Shown: positions 25,192 through 34,154, counted from the first letter of the stretch. The stretch is 64,000 nt of DNA from Rummeliibacillus sp963792445 (GCA_963792445.1 CAWBWO010000017.1:1-64000); one strand, 5' to 3'. Notes: generated by a model not told the origin, from the letters alone. Program-made: numbers and translations.

Positions 25192-26532
25192 ATGCAACCA
25201 ATGGTTTTGATCACAATATTAACTTTCTTAGTGACATTAATATTTATTTTGTGGAGGCCAAAAGGTATTAATGAAGCTATTCCAGCTACAATCGGTGCTT
25301 TTATCGTTATCCTTTGTGGGAGTGTCTCATTGCCTGAACTCGGCATAATTGCCGAAACGATCAGCGGAGCAGCCATTACTATTATGGCAACAATCGTTAT
25401 GGCAATCGTTTTAGAGAGCTTTGGTTTCTTTAATTGGGTAGCAGAAAAACTTGCGGAAAAAGCCAAAGGGTCAGGAATTCGATTATTTTGGTACGTCAAT
25501 CTCTTATGCTTTCTCATGACACTTTTTTTCAATAATGATGGGAGTATATTAATCACTACCCCTATCTTAGTCATGTTGTTAAACAATATGGGCCTAAAAA
25601 ACCACCAAAAAATTCCCTATTTACTATCAGGTGCATTAATCGCAACTGCATCCAGCGCTCCAATTGGTGTAAGTAATATCGTAAATCTCATTGCTCTGAA
25701 AATCGTTCACATGAGTCTTTACGCTCATGCCGCTATGATGTTTGTTCCAGCAACACTTGGTTTACTACTTTTAGTTGGACTACTGTTCTTGCGATTCAAA
25801 AAAGAATTACCAAAAACTGTCCCAACGAATGTAGAAGGACTCACACTTCCATCCTATCACCCATTAAAAAATAATTCGATGTTAGCCTCTGAAAAGCAAC
25901 GATCAAAATTCATGAGAAACATTCTACTTTTCGTATTCGCTGTTCGCGCTAGTCTTTTTATCGCTTCATTCTTCTCTATACCAGTCTCACTAATGGCTGT
26001 GATAGGCTCACTTATTTTGCTATGTTGGAGATGGGTTTATTTAAAAATACCACCAGGTGATATGTTAAAGAAGACGCCATGGTATATTATCGTCTTTGCA
26101 TTTAGTATGTATGTTATTATATACGGTCTCAACAACATCGGTCTAACTGATTGGCTAATTCATTTCATGAAACCTATGGTAAATGGAAGCCTACTTCATA
26201 CAAGCGTTTTGATGGGAATACTCCTATCTGTTCTCTCGAATATCTTCAATAACCACCCCGCTTTAATGGTGGGAACATTAACTTTAATGAATATGAATTT
26301 AGATTTACTCTCATTAAAAGTTGCTTATTTAGCCAATGTAATCGGTAGTGATATGGGTTCATTGTTACTCCCAATGGGAACGCTTGCAACACTCATGTGG
26401 ATGCATATCGTACGAAAAGGAAAAGTAATGATTACATGGTGGGAATATATTAAAATAACACTTGTCGTTATTCCTCCAGCAACTTTATTTACCTTAGTGA
26501 TCTTATATTACTGGGTAACTTGGTTATTCTAA
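25192..26532 (+). CDS. ArsB-type arsenite/anion efflux membrane protein
   Basis: A 446-residue permease of the ArsB/NhaD superfamily with about 11-12 helices. ArsB-like landmarks include IPATIGAFIVILCG, FFNNDGSILITTPI (the conserved 'NND' segment) and SNIFNNHPALMVGTLTL near the C-terminus. ArsB expels arsenite or antimonite using the proton motive force. No arsR, arsC or arsA lies nearby, so arsenic specificity is unproven. The Shine-Dalgarno is weak (AAAGGTC), and a terminator follows at 26550-26580. Confidence 0.82.
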   Translation: MQPMVLITILTFLVTLIFILWRPKGINEAIPATIGAFIVILCGSVSLPELGIIAETISGAAITIMATIVMAIVLESFGFFNWVAEKLAEKAKGSGIRLFWYVNLLCFLMTLFFNNDGSILITTPILVMLLNNMGLKNHQKIPYLLSGALIATASSAPIGVSNIVNLIALKIVHMSLYAHAAMMFVPATLGLLLLVGLLFLRFKKELPKTVPTNVEGLTLPSYHPLKNNSMLASEKQRSKFMRNILLFVFAVRASLFIASFFSIPVSLMAVIGSLILLCWRWVYLKIPPGDMLKKTPWYIIVFAFSMYVIIYGLNNIGLTDWLIHFMKPMVNGSLLHTSVLMGILLSVLSNIFNNHPALMVGTLTLMNMNLDLLSLKVAYLANVIGSDMGSLLLPMGTLATLMWMHIVRKGKVMITWWEYIKITLVVIPPATLFTLVILYYWVTWLF

Positions 26533-26549
26533 ATTAAATCCATGAAAAA

Positions 26550-26580
26550 GAGCACCAATCGATATTCGATCGGTGCTTTC
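26550..26580 (+). terminator. rho-independent terminator after arsB-like gene
   Basis: AGCACCAATCGA / TCGATCGGTGCT nearly perfect stem, A-rich before and T-containing after. Confidence 0.85.
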
Positions 26581-26591
26581 ATATTTAATGT

Positions 26592-26780
26592 TTAATGAAA
26601 TTTACCTGTAATTCTAAAGCCGATTTCTGCAATGAGAGTTGCAAAAAGGAATGTTCCTGTATAAACAACGAGTGAAACTACTATAATTCTCCAACCAAGT
26701 TTTTTAAACTCGTTTAAGTCTTTCCCAAATGATAAGCCTGCATAAGCTAAAATTGGTGTTGCTAATTCATTTTGGGAAAT
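26592..26780 (-). pseudogene. C-terminal fragment of an integral membrane protein
   Basis: Open on the minus strand from just after two stop codons (about 26787) to a TAA at 26594-26592. It encodes NELATPILAYAGLSFGKDL, then NEFKKLGWRIIVVSLVVYTGTFLF and ATLIAEIGFRITGKFH split over the last helix. It has no start codon or ribosome site and begins directly at the 3' end of the yqhG-like gene. This is a 60-codon 3' remnant of a transporter-like protein whose family I cannot name. Confidence 0.7.
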
Positions 26781-26783
26781 TTA

Positions 26784-27563
26784 TTATCTAATATAAAATA
26801 ATCCACCATTTATTATTTCAATGTTAATTCGTGCTTCATACCTTTCTTCCAATGCTTTTTTTTCGATTTCGTAGCATTCAGGTTTTTCTTCTACTTCCTC
26901 ATAGAAGTATTCCAAGACTCTTTGATCTCGTTGCCAGCGTTTTTTGGCATCATCTGCCCATGTGTGGTCATCTTGATTAATCATATTTTCGACTACATCA
27001 TCTAATCGTTTTAGCGCTCGAACTGGTTTAATAATATACTGTAATGGGAAGCTATTAGCGGGAAGGTCTGTAACTAATTCAAGCTCTGTTAACATGTCAT
27101 GAAAATCGTCAATGATTTGGCCAGTCATCATATTGATGCCAAGTGAATAAAGCATTTCTTTGGTGCGGTCACAGTAGTAAGATACTTTATAATTGATGCC
27201 TAAAAATGGGGTTAAAATGGTTTGATTTTCAGCAGGATTAACATTTTCAAACATTTGAACATAGGTACCAAGTTCTCTTGTCACCCGAAATAGTTGATTG
27301 AGACGGTAAGAACCAAAATGGACGATTTCACCTTTTATATCAACATTCACTTCGTTATGATTGGTAATCAAGGTTAATTGAGCTGGACTCGGTTCTGTAT
27401 CTGTTGATTCGATATATTTCCAATAATATGGACGATTCATAATTCTCTTATCCATATCAGCTGTTAATTGTATCGTGATAAAATGCTCATCAGTTGAAAT
27501 AATTGGGCAATTGTTCTCTTGGAAAAAATTGTGTAAATAACTGTGTACTTGTTGTGGAAGCAT
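26784..27563 (-). CDS. yqhG: YqhG-family protein
   Basis: A 259-residue soluble protein of the YqhG family (start MLPQQVHSYLHNFF; DMDKRIMNRPYYWKYIE; LDDVVENMINQDDHTWADDAKKRWQRD). Function is unknown. It is 31 bases downstream of the YqhH-like helicase, and the same pair forms a unit in Bacillus, implying a shared role in nucleic-acid work. A clear AAGGAGG site precedes the ATG. Its stop codon abuts a membrane-protein remnant, so the original downstream neighbour has been lost. Confidence 0.88.
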   Translation of the reverse strand: MLPQQVHSYLHNFFQENNCPIISTDEHFITIQLTADMDKRIMNRPYYWKYIESTDTEPSPAQLTLITNHNEVNVDIKGEIVHFGSYRLNQLFRVTRELGTYVQMFENVNPAENQTILTPFLGINYKVSYYCDRTKEMLYSLGINMMTGQIIDDFHDMLTELELVTDLPANSFPLQYIIKPVRALKRLDDVVENMINQDDHTWADDAKKRWQRDQRVLEYFYEEVEEKPECYEIEKKALEERYEARINIEIINGGLFYIR

Positions 27564-27594
27564 AAAATCCTCCTTTCCAAAGCTGTTTGTTTAC

Positions 27595-29121
27595 TTACAT
27601 CGTTTTTCTGAAATCTAAAATTTCATCTAACTCACCCACTACTTTTTCAAAAACATCAATTTTCGTTTGAAGCAAGTTTAAAATATCTTCTTCAATCGTA
27701 TCTGCAATGGCTAAATTATAAATTTGCACATCGTGATCCTGTCCTAACCTGTGAACACGACCAATTCTTTGCTCTAATTTCATCGGGTTCCATGGTAAGT
27801 CATAATTAATTACATGATGGCAAAATTGAAGGTTAATCCCCTCGCCGCCTGCTTCTGTAGCGATTAACACTTGCGCTTGTTCCTGGAATAGCCTTTTCAT
27901 ATAATCTCTTTTGCTTTTATTAAACTTTCCATTAAAGAGGACACTTGAAATTCCCTTTGTGTGTAAATACCATTGTAAATAAATTTGACTTGCACGGTAC
28001 TCTGTAAATATAATTACTTTATCATTTGCTTGTGAAATAATTTCAAACGTTTTTTCAGCCTTCGAATTGACCTCAAGCGTCATTAATTTTTGTATAATTT
28101 CTTTGACGTAGTCAACTTCTTTTGACTCCCCATGATTTTGAATCATATTTTCTAATGTTAAACAAACTGCTTCCTTACTACTGCACATTTCTTTTTTCAA
28201 CGTAATCATAGAGAACGAACCCGTGAATATAGAAGACTCCTCTTTCAGCTGTACAATCATTTCATATGCTTCTTTTTCCTCTTTGGTAAATTGAATTGGA
28301 ATGTTTTGCACTTTGCGATTTGTCCATTCAATTCCTGTATCTTGTCTTCTATTTCGTACCATCACCTGATTCACTAATTCCTTCAAAAATTCATCATTTT
28401 CCAAATTATGTTTACTCGCTGAAAAAGCGGATTGAAACACATCAAAATTGCCTAAGTGTCCAGGTTTTAATAATGAAATGAGATAAAATAATTCAAAAAC
28501 ATCGTTTTGAATCGGCGTGGCAGTGAGTAACAAGCAAAACTTTTTCTTCAAACTTTGGACAAACTCATAGATTTTGGTTTTATGGTTTTTTAATTTGTGG
28601 GCCTCATCAATTATGATTATGTCGTAGTCCTGTTCATAGATGAGTTCTCTGTGTGGGCTTTTTTTCGCGGTATCCATACTCATAACTGCAATATCAATAT
28701 GTTCTAATGAAGATTTCTTTTTATAAGGAATTGCAGGGATATAAAATTTATTATTTAATTCTTCAATCCATTGATTGATCAAAGAAGCTGGCGCCAATAT
28801 TAATGCTTTTTTGACAAGTCCCCTGATTAAGTACTCTTTCAAAATCAATCCAGCTTCAATGGTTTTACCAAGCCCTACTTCATCTGCAAGAATTGCCTTT
28901 CCGTTCATCCTCTCAATTACTTTTTCTGCGACTTCTAATTGGTGGGCAAGAGGAGTTAGATGGGGTAAATATTTAGGCGCTTTGAGACCAGTGAATTCCC
29001 TGATGAGATTGTTTTTAACTACATCGTAACTCATATTATAAAGCTTCCAACTATCCCACTCATTATTTTCTAGTCTTTCAATTAATCCTTCTTCCCATTC
29101 AGGCGATCTTTCAATAATCAT
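27595..29121 (-). CDS. yqhH: SNF2-family helicase (YqhH/RapA-like)
   Basis: A 508-residue SWI2/SNF2 ATPase. Motif I is ADEVGLGKTIEAG (about residues 79-91), motif Ia LAPASLINQW, motif II IIIDEAHKLKN, motif III LLLTATPIQN, motif V ATEAGGEGINLQFC and motif VI QRIGRVHRLGQ. It lacks extra nuclease or DNA-binding domains. Such proteins translocate on duplex DNA to remodel bound proteins. The start at 29121 has a GAGGTGA site; an in-frame start at 29163 does not. It is the first gene of the yqhH-yqhG pair. Confidence 0.9.
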   Translation of the reverse strand: MIIERSPEWEEGLIERLENNEWDSWKLYNMSYDVVKNNLIREFTGLKAPKYLPHLTPLAHQLEVAEKVIERMNGKAILADEVGLGKTIEAGLILKEYLIRGLVKKALILAPASLINQWIEELNNKFYIPAIPYKKKSSLEHIDIAVMSMDTAKKSPHRELIYEQDYDIIIIDEAHKLKNHKTKIYEFVQSLKKKFCLLLTATPIQNDVFELFYLISLLKPGHLGNFDVFQSAFSASKHNLENDEFLKELVNQVMVRNRRQDTGIEWTNRKVQNIPIQFTKEEKEAYEMIVQLKEESSIFTGSFSMITLKKEMCSSKEAVCLTLENMIQNHGESKEVDYVKEIIQKLMTLEVNSKAEKTFEIISQANDKVIIFTEYRASQIYLQWYLHTKGISSVLFNGKFNKSKRDYMKRLFQEQAQVLIATEAGGEGINLQFCHHVINYDLPWNPMKLEQRIGRVHRLGQDHDVQIYNLAIADTIEEDILNLLQTKIDVFEKVVGELDEILDFRKTM

Positions 29122-29380
29122 GATTATCACCTCTATAATTTTTCTTAGACTTAAGTTGTCCAAAAATCTTATTTATATGTTTACTTATTTGTAATTAAAA
29201 TTTTACAGTCTTAAAAAGGAAACACATGTTCAAATTTTACATAAAAAAGAACTCATTTGTACTTATTTTGAAAATGATTGCGGACTTTCAAAGAAACTTC
29301 TTTCTTCCATAGGTTTTAGACTAACACAAAGATTTTTGCTTGCGTATTATAGATTAAATCTGATTTAGGAGGTGCATTTA

Positions 29381-30800
29381 ATGAATGAAGCAAACGTTGA
29401 CGGAGGAATGAATTCTAGTTCTTCTTCGTCATCAACTGAAAGTTCGTCTACAAATCATACATCTTCTGGTAGCTCTTCTTCCAGCAGTTCTTCTTCTGGT
29501 AAGAAGGGTAGTTCATCCAGTTCTAGTTCATCCTCTAGAAGTTCTTCTTCTGGACATTCATCTTCTAGTACTGGTAGCTCTTCTTCCAGCAGCTCTTCTG
29601 GTAAAAAGGGTAGTTCATCCAGTTCTAGTTCATCCTCTAGAAGTTCTTCTTCTGGACATTCATCTTCTAGTACTGGTAGCTCTTCTTCCAGCAGTTCTTC
29701 TGGTAAAAAGGGTAGTTCATCTAGTTCTAGTTCGTCCTCTAGAAGTTCTTATTCTAGCATTCATTCTTCTAGTACTGGTAGCTCTTCTTCCAGCAGTTCT
29801 TCTGGTAAAAAGGGTAGTTCATCTAGTTCTAGTTCATCCTCAGAAGTTCTTCTTCTGGACATTCTTCTAGTACTGGTAGCTCTTCTTCCAGCAGTTCTTC
29901 TGGTAAAAAGGGTAGTTCATCTAGTTCTAGTTCATCCTCTAGAAGTTCTTCTTCTGGACATTCTTCTACTGGTACTGGTAGCTCTTCTTCCAGCAGTTCT
30001 TCTGGTAAAAAGGGTAGTTCATCTAGTTCTAGTTCATCCTCTAGAAGTTCTTCTTCTAGACATTTCTTCTAGTACTGGTAGCTCTTCTTCCAGCAGTTCT
30101 TCTGGTAAAAAGGGTAGTTCATCTAGTTCTAGTTCGTCCTCTAGAAGTTCTTCTTCTGGACATTCTTCTACTGGTACTGGTAGCTCTTCTTCCAGCAGTT
30201 CTTCTGGTAAAAAGGGTAGTTCATCTAGTTCTAGTTCGTCCTCTAGAAGTTCTTCTTCTAGACATTCTTCTACTGGTACTGGTAGCTCTTCTTCCAGCAG
30301 TTCTTCTGGTAAAAAGGGTAGTTCATCTAGTTCTAGTTCATCTTCTAGCAAGTTAGCAATTCTTCTGGACATTCTTCTACTGGTAGCTCTTCTTCCAGCA
30401 GTTCTTCTGGTAAAAAGGGTAGTTCATCTAGTTCTAGTTCATCTTCAAGTAGCAAATCTAGCAAATCTTCTAGCACAGGTCACTCTTCTTCCAGCAGTTC
30501 TTCTTCTGGTAAAAAGGGTAGCTCTTCTAGCTCTAGTTCATCTTCAAGTAGCAAATCTAGCAAGTCTTCTGGACAGGTCATCTTCTACTGGTAGCTCTTC
30601 TTCCAGCAGTTCTTCTTCCGGTAAAAAGGGTAGCTCATCCAGTTCTATTATCCAGTTCATCTTCAAGTAGCTCATCATCTAGTAGCAAATCAAATAAATG
30701 TTGTTGTACTAGCAACGAAACTACAGATACTTCAACTGTTCAAAATACAACAACTCGTAGATCTACTTGTAGTTCATCTTCAGAAACCAATCCTTGGTAA
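29381..30800 (+). pseudogene. Ser-rich repeat protein, candidate CotH substrate (CotG/CotB-like), frame interrupted
   Basis: From ATG 29381 (AGGAGG at 29368) the frame encodes MNEANVDGGMN then almost pure Ser tracts broken by GKKGSSS, RSSSSGHSSS and STGSS in about 12 units of roughly 34 residues. Intended C-terminus, read from 30650 in the restored frame, is SKSNKCCCTSNETTDTS and ...SSETNPW with TAA at 30798-30800. Indels at about 29840, 30065, 30350, 30570 and 30645 shift the frame: Leu/Val-rich stretches appear where it slips, and as written it stops at 30670. It sits next to the cotH gene. Modular Ser/Lys-rich coat proteins next to cotH are the known CotH kinase substrates in Bacillus. Whether the indels are real or assembly errors in repeats is unresolved. 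Confidence 0.7.
29497..30640 (+). repeat. tandem ~102-bp repeat, about 12 units
   Basis: Marker 'GGTAAAAAGGGTAG' recurs at steps of 102, 102, 102, 98, 102, 100, 102, 102, 101, 99 and 112 bases, starting near 29501. Unit: Ser tract, GKKG, Ser tract, R, Ser tract, GHSSSTG. Units 2-9 are almost identical, the last three diverge (KSSKSS variant), which suggests recent expansion of the middle block. Steps not divisible by three cause the frameshifts. Confidence 0.85.
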
Positions 30801-30843
30801 ATATACGTTAACTACAGGTACTTATATTTGTAATCGATTTGCT

Positions 30844-30884
30844 AAAAGCTTTCCTTAATCAAATATCGATTAAGGGAGGCTTTT
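30844..30884 (+). terminator. terminator after the Ser-rich gene
   Basis: AAAAGC..CCTTAATC / GATTAAGG..GCTTTT: long stem with one internal bulge, about 45 bases after the intended stop. Confidence 0.7.
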
Positions 30885-30932
30885 ACCCTTAAGATTTATT
30901 TTTCAACATTTACAAAGTTTTTATCCAAATTT

Positions 30933-30992
30933 AGCCGACAACAAATATTGCTTTTCACATTACTTAAAGGATGGCCATATTTGTTGTCGGCT
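30933..30992. repeat. 16-bp perfect inverted repeat in the cotH leader
   Basis: AGCCGACAACAAATAT (30933-30948) and its exact complement ATATTTGTTGTCGGCT (30977-30992), 28 bases apart. There is no T-run after either arm, so it does not look like a standard terminator. It lies 57 bases before cotH and could be an mRNA structure or a protein site. Confidence 0.7.
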
Positions 30993-31048
30993 ATATCATA
31001 AATTTTCAAATCTATCAATCTAGAGAATAAAAACAAGAAGGTGAATAA

Positions 31049-32131
31049 ATGTCTAAAATAATTCCATCTTATTTCTTAAAGATTGAAGACGAGGAATTAA
31101 ATACATTAAGAAAAAATTTATTCAATGACTATACGGTATCCGCCACATTAAAGGTTGATAATACTTCCTATCCAATTGAAATTGGTTATCGTGGTTCTTA
31201 TACTCGTAAGTTTCGAAAAAGATCCTATACGATTGTTTTCGATGAAGGAAGCTTTGATGGTGCAAATAAAATTCATCTAAATGCAGAATATAGAGATCCT
31301 TCCCTTATACGCAATAAACTATCCCTTGATTTCTTTCAAGATCTAGGCGTATTATCACCAAACTCACAGCATATCAATCTATACCGAAATGACATATTAA
31401 AGGGTGTATATCTTCAATTAGAATCAGTTGATGAAATGTTTTTAAAAAAGAGAGGGCTTCCATCTGGACCTATCTATTACGCAGAAAATAATGATGCCAA
31501 TTTTTCATTGACTAGGGATGATAAACCAAAAAAATCTAGATTATCAGGCTATTATCAAGCATGTGGTTCAAAGTTAGATAATAATTTTCTACGTGAATTT
31601 ATCACAACCATTAATACGACCCCTACATCTGAATTTCCTGATATGATTACGCAATATCTTCATCTTGATCGATTCTTCAGTTGGCAAGCTGGGGCAGTTT
31701 GTACGATGAATAATGACGGGTTTACGCACAACTACGCCCTATATCGTAATAGTGAAACTGGTTTATTTGAAATACTCCCTTGGGATTATGATGCCACTTG
31801 GGGTAGAAAAGTAAGCGGTGGCTTAATGGAGCATACTTACGTGCCAATCGGAGGTAAACCTGGTAACAAACTCTGTTTTTTACTGTTAGAATCACCGGAA
31901 TTAAGAAAACTGTACAGAGAAAAATTAGAAGAAATTCTCGAGACAAAGTTTACTGTTGATTATATGGAAGACAAAGTAATTTCCTTACATCAATCCATTC
32001 GCCCTCATTTGATTCTTGATCCTTATAAGAAAAAGAAAATCGATATTTTCGATAATGAACCAGATGTCATTTTCCAATTCATTCGCAAGCGTAATGATTT
32101 TTTAAAAAATCAATTAAGAATTCTGGTATAA
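31049..32131 (+). CDS. cotH: spore coat protein kinase CotH
   Basis: A 360-residue CotH-family atypical protein kinase. It has the N-terminal YRGSYTRKFRKRSYTIVFDE region, ADP/metal residues in VCTMNNDGFTHNYALYRN (Asp223) and the PWDYDATWG loop (Asp246). The 23-residue distance between these Asp residues equals that of the essential Asp228/Asp251 pair of B. subtilis CotH. CotH phosphorylates Ser residues of CotB and CotG during coat assembly in the mother cell. AAGGTG precedes the ATG. It follows the Ser-rich repeat gene and precedes a SET-domain gene by 31 bases. Confidence 0.92.
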   Translation: MSKIIPSYFLKIEDEELNTLRKNLFNDYTVSATLKVDNTSYPIEIGYRGSYTRKFRKRSYTIVFDEGSFDGANKIHLNAEYRDPSLIRNKLSLDFFQDLGVLSPNSQHINLYRNDILKGVYLQLESVDEMFLKKRGLPSGPIYYAENNDANFSLTRDDKPKKSRLSGYYQACGSKLDNNFLREFITTINTTPTSEFPDMITQYLHLDRFFSWQAGAVCTMNNDGFTHNYALYRNSETGLFEILPWDYDATWGRKVSGGLMEHTYVPIGGKPGNKLCFLLLESPELRKLYREKLEEILETKFTVDYMEDKVISLHQSIRPHLILDPYKKKKIDIFDNEPDVIFQFIRKRNDFLKNQLRILV

Positions 32132-32162
32132 AATTGTATACTTTAAAGAAAGGAGTCCTATC

Positions 32163-32537
32163 ATGGGACCAATAGTTGTGAAGGATACTGGTAAGTATGG
32201 AAGAGGTATTTATGCAACACGTGATATTAAGAAAGATGAGTTAATTGAAGTTTCACCCGTTATTGTATCACCTCATGATGAATGGAAAGATTTGAAAAAG
32301 ACAGTTCTCTTTTATTATTGCTTTTACTGGGGAGATGACGATACAGCTATCGCATTAGGCCTTGGTTCTCTCTTTAATCATTCATATACTCCTAATTTAA
32401 CTTTTAAAAATAACGAAGAAAATTTATCCATTGATTTTTATGCTTTACATGATATTAAAGAAGGAGAAGAATTAACTATTAATTATCATGGGGATCCTGA
32501 TAACAAAAATCCTCTTTGGTTTGAAGTGATTGAATAA
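32163..32537 (+). CDS. SET-domain protein (putative protein-lysine methyltransferase)
   Basis: A 124-residue minimal SET domain. It begins GPIVVKDTGKYGRGIYATRDIKKDELIE, has the S-adenosylmethionine/substrate motif GSLFNHSYTPN (canonical 'NHS..PN') and ends EGEELTINYHGDP (canonical 'E.L...Y'). There is no pre- or post-SET zinc domain. The target is unknown. AAAGGAG lies before the ATG, and only 31 bases separate it from cotH with a shared terminator at 32563, so it is likely co-expressed in the mother cell and might act on Lys residues of coat proteins such as the GKKG units. That function is inference. Confidence 0.85.
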   Translation: MGPIVVKDTGKYGRGIYATRDIKKDELIEVSPVIVSPHDEWKDLKKTVLFYYCFYWGDDDTAIALGLGSLFNHSYTPNLTFKNNEENLSIDFYALHDIKEGEELTINYHGDPDNKNPLWFEVIE

Positions 32538-32562
32538 TTTCATATTTAAAATAGAATGAATC

Positions 32563-32595
32563 AACGCAGAAATAATTTTATTCTGCGTTTTTTTA
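32563..32595 (+). terminator. terminator of the cotH-SET unit
   Basis: AACGCAGAA / TTCTGCGTT stem followed by TTTTTT. Confidence 0.9.
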
Positions 32596-32675
32596 TTTTA
32601 AACCAAGTTTTTCTATAGGATTAATAAATTTTATGGTATACTAACTGTAATATTCATTGACGGAAGGATGATTTT

Positions 32676-33602
32676 ATGACATTAACGAAAGGCTCAATAG
32701 ATTATATAGAAGCACATAAAGGAATACAATATTACGAACAAACTCCAGAAGAAGCAAGAGCAGAAAGGGCCTTGCAACCTATTCATCAAGTTACTGTTGA
32801 AGGTGTAGCCAAAATTGAAGACCAACTAATAACCGTCTCTGATGGACAACAAATTAACGTAAGAATTTATACACCAGAAGGAAGTGGACCATTTCCTATT
32901 ATCCTTTACTATCATGGTGGAGGTTGGGTTTTTGGAAACCCTGATTACGTTGATGGAGGATGCCGTTATTTAACTGCTTCAAATAAATCAATTGTTGTAT
33001 CCGTTGATTATCGCCTTGCACCTGAGTTTCCCTTCCCTATTCCAGTACAAGATAGTTATGATGCACTACAATGGGTTTATGATCATGCATCAGAAATCAA
33101 TGGAGATGCTTCAAAATTATTTGTTGCAGGAGATAGTGCGGGAGGAAATATCGCTGCAGTTGTTTCACAATGGACAGTTGAAAAAGGTGGCCCAAATGTT
33201 TTAGCGCAAGCACTTATTTATCCTGTTACCAATTCCAATTTTAATACTTCCTCTTACGAACAATTTGGAGAAGGGTATGGTTTAGACCGAGATGGCATGA
33301 TTTGGTTCACAGAACAATATCTTACGAATTCAAAGGATCGTCTAAATCCTTCTGTTTCTCCATTATTAGCAAGAACATTGCATGACCTACCACGAACAAT
33401 AGTAATCTCTGCAGAAAATGATGTTTTATTAGACGAAGGGATTGCTTATGTAACTCGATTACATGAAGCAGAGGTTGAAGCAAAACATATTATTCTTCCT
33501 GGGCTCATTCATAGCTATTTTAGTAAAATGGAATTTTTTGAAGAGGACACTCGAAAGACGACTAAATTGATTGCTGAATTTTTTAAAGAAGGGTTGGATT
33601 AA
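32676..33602 (+). CDS. alpha/beta hydrolase, HSL-type esterase
   Basis: A 308-residue esterase of the hormone-sensitive-lipase group: oxyanion motif YYHGGGWVFG, nucleophile GDSAGGN, acid in SAENDVLLDE and His in LIHSY. These enzymes cleave short acyl esters in the cytoplasm. GGAAGGATG precedes the ATG. Monocistronic. Confidence 0.92.
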   Translation: MTLTKGSIDYIEAHKGIQYYEQTPEEARAERALQPIHQVTVEGVAKIEDQLITVSDGQQINVRIYTPEGSGPFPIILYYHGGGWVFGNPDYVDGGCRYLTASNKSIVVSVDYRLAPEFPFPIPVQDSYDALQWVYDHASEINGDASKLFVAGDSAGGNIAAVVSQWTVEKGGPNVLAQALIYPVTNSNFNTSSYEQFGEGYGLDRDGMIWFTEQYLTNSKDRLNPSVSPLLARTLHDLPRTIVISAENDVLLDEGIAYVTRLHEAEVEAKHIILPGLIHSYFSKMEFFEEDTRKTTKLIAEFFKEGLD

Positions 33603-34154
33603 TCTTCCAAATAGAAGGATTTTTGAACGGATATGTGTCTTATTCATTAGGTCGAAGTTATCATATTTTATTTTTCCAAAAAAATTTATCCCGTTCCTTG
33701 GCATTCGCACATATGGATATGTCAAGGTTCGCATATGATACAATCCAAGCTATAATTGATTTAACTAGTGGTGCAGTTAAACTCAAGTTATGGCTTGAGG
33801 TTGAATCCTCCTTCAATTCAGACTGATGATACGTTTTTCTTTCCTACTTTCACCCTATCGAATGCGTTTTCTATCAGTCTGAATACTTATGTAGAAAGGC
33901 ATTACCTCTTGTGCCGGTAAGCGTAAAAAATCGTCAAAGGGCTAGCAATCCTTTGACGATTTTTTTGTTTTGTAAAGTTTGATTGGTATCACTCGCTCTT
34001 CGATTTGTCTCTGTTTAGCGTTTGTTGGAATTAGTTAAGAGTACATTAGAATGACTCAGGACCTTATTAGCATCACTCGGTTCTCCATTAGAAGTACTCG
34101 GACTCTAATTCGCTCCACTCACTCTTACTTCTCTATTCAAGTAGCATTTTCTTA
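33603..34154. other. intergenic region with terminator, inverted repeats and short tandem repeats
   Basis: No convincing gene. It holds a terminator (AAATCGTCAAAGG / CCTTTGACGATTT at 33927-33965), a 12-bp inverted repeat ATTCAGACTGAT (33816-33827) / ATCAGTCTGAAT (33873-33884), a small hairpin CTCAAG..CTTGAG (33782-33799), and a degenerate ~21-bp repeat at about 34035-34140 with core ATTAGNANNACTCGG in four units. Confidence 0.6.

Noticed and set aside
25050..25271. 73-residue frame before the arsB-like gene
   Set aside because: Overlaps the start of the permease in another frame and shows no family features; probably chance.
29838..30060. Hydrophobic Leu/Val stretches inside the repeat gene (LLLDILLVLVALLPAVLL) as membrane helices
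   Set aside because: They are the +1 reading of the same Ser codons caused by unit-length changes, not a designed segment.
30034..30372. Long acidic frame on the minus strand of the Ser-rich repeat (ELELDELPFLPEELLEEE repeats)
   Set aside because: It is the antisense reading of the 102-base unit; it has no ribosome site and the Ser frame explains the codon pattern.
29497..30640. CRISPR array
   Set aside because: Direct repeats are contiguous, coding and 102 bases long with no unique spacers, and no cas gene is present.
33623..33826. 67-residue frame after the esterase gene
   Set aside because: Weak ribosome site, no recognisable family, and it overlaps palindromic non-coding sequence.
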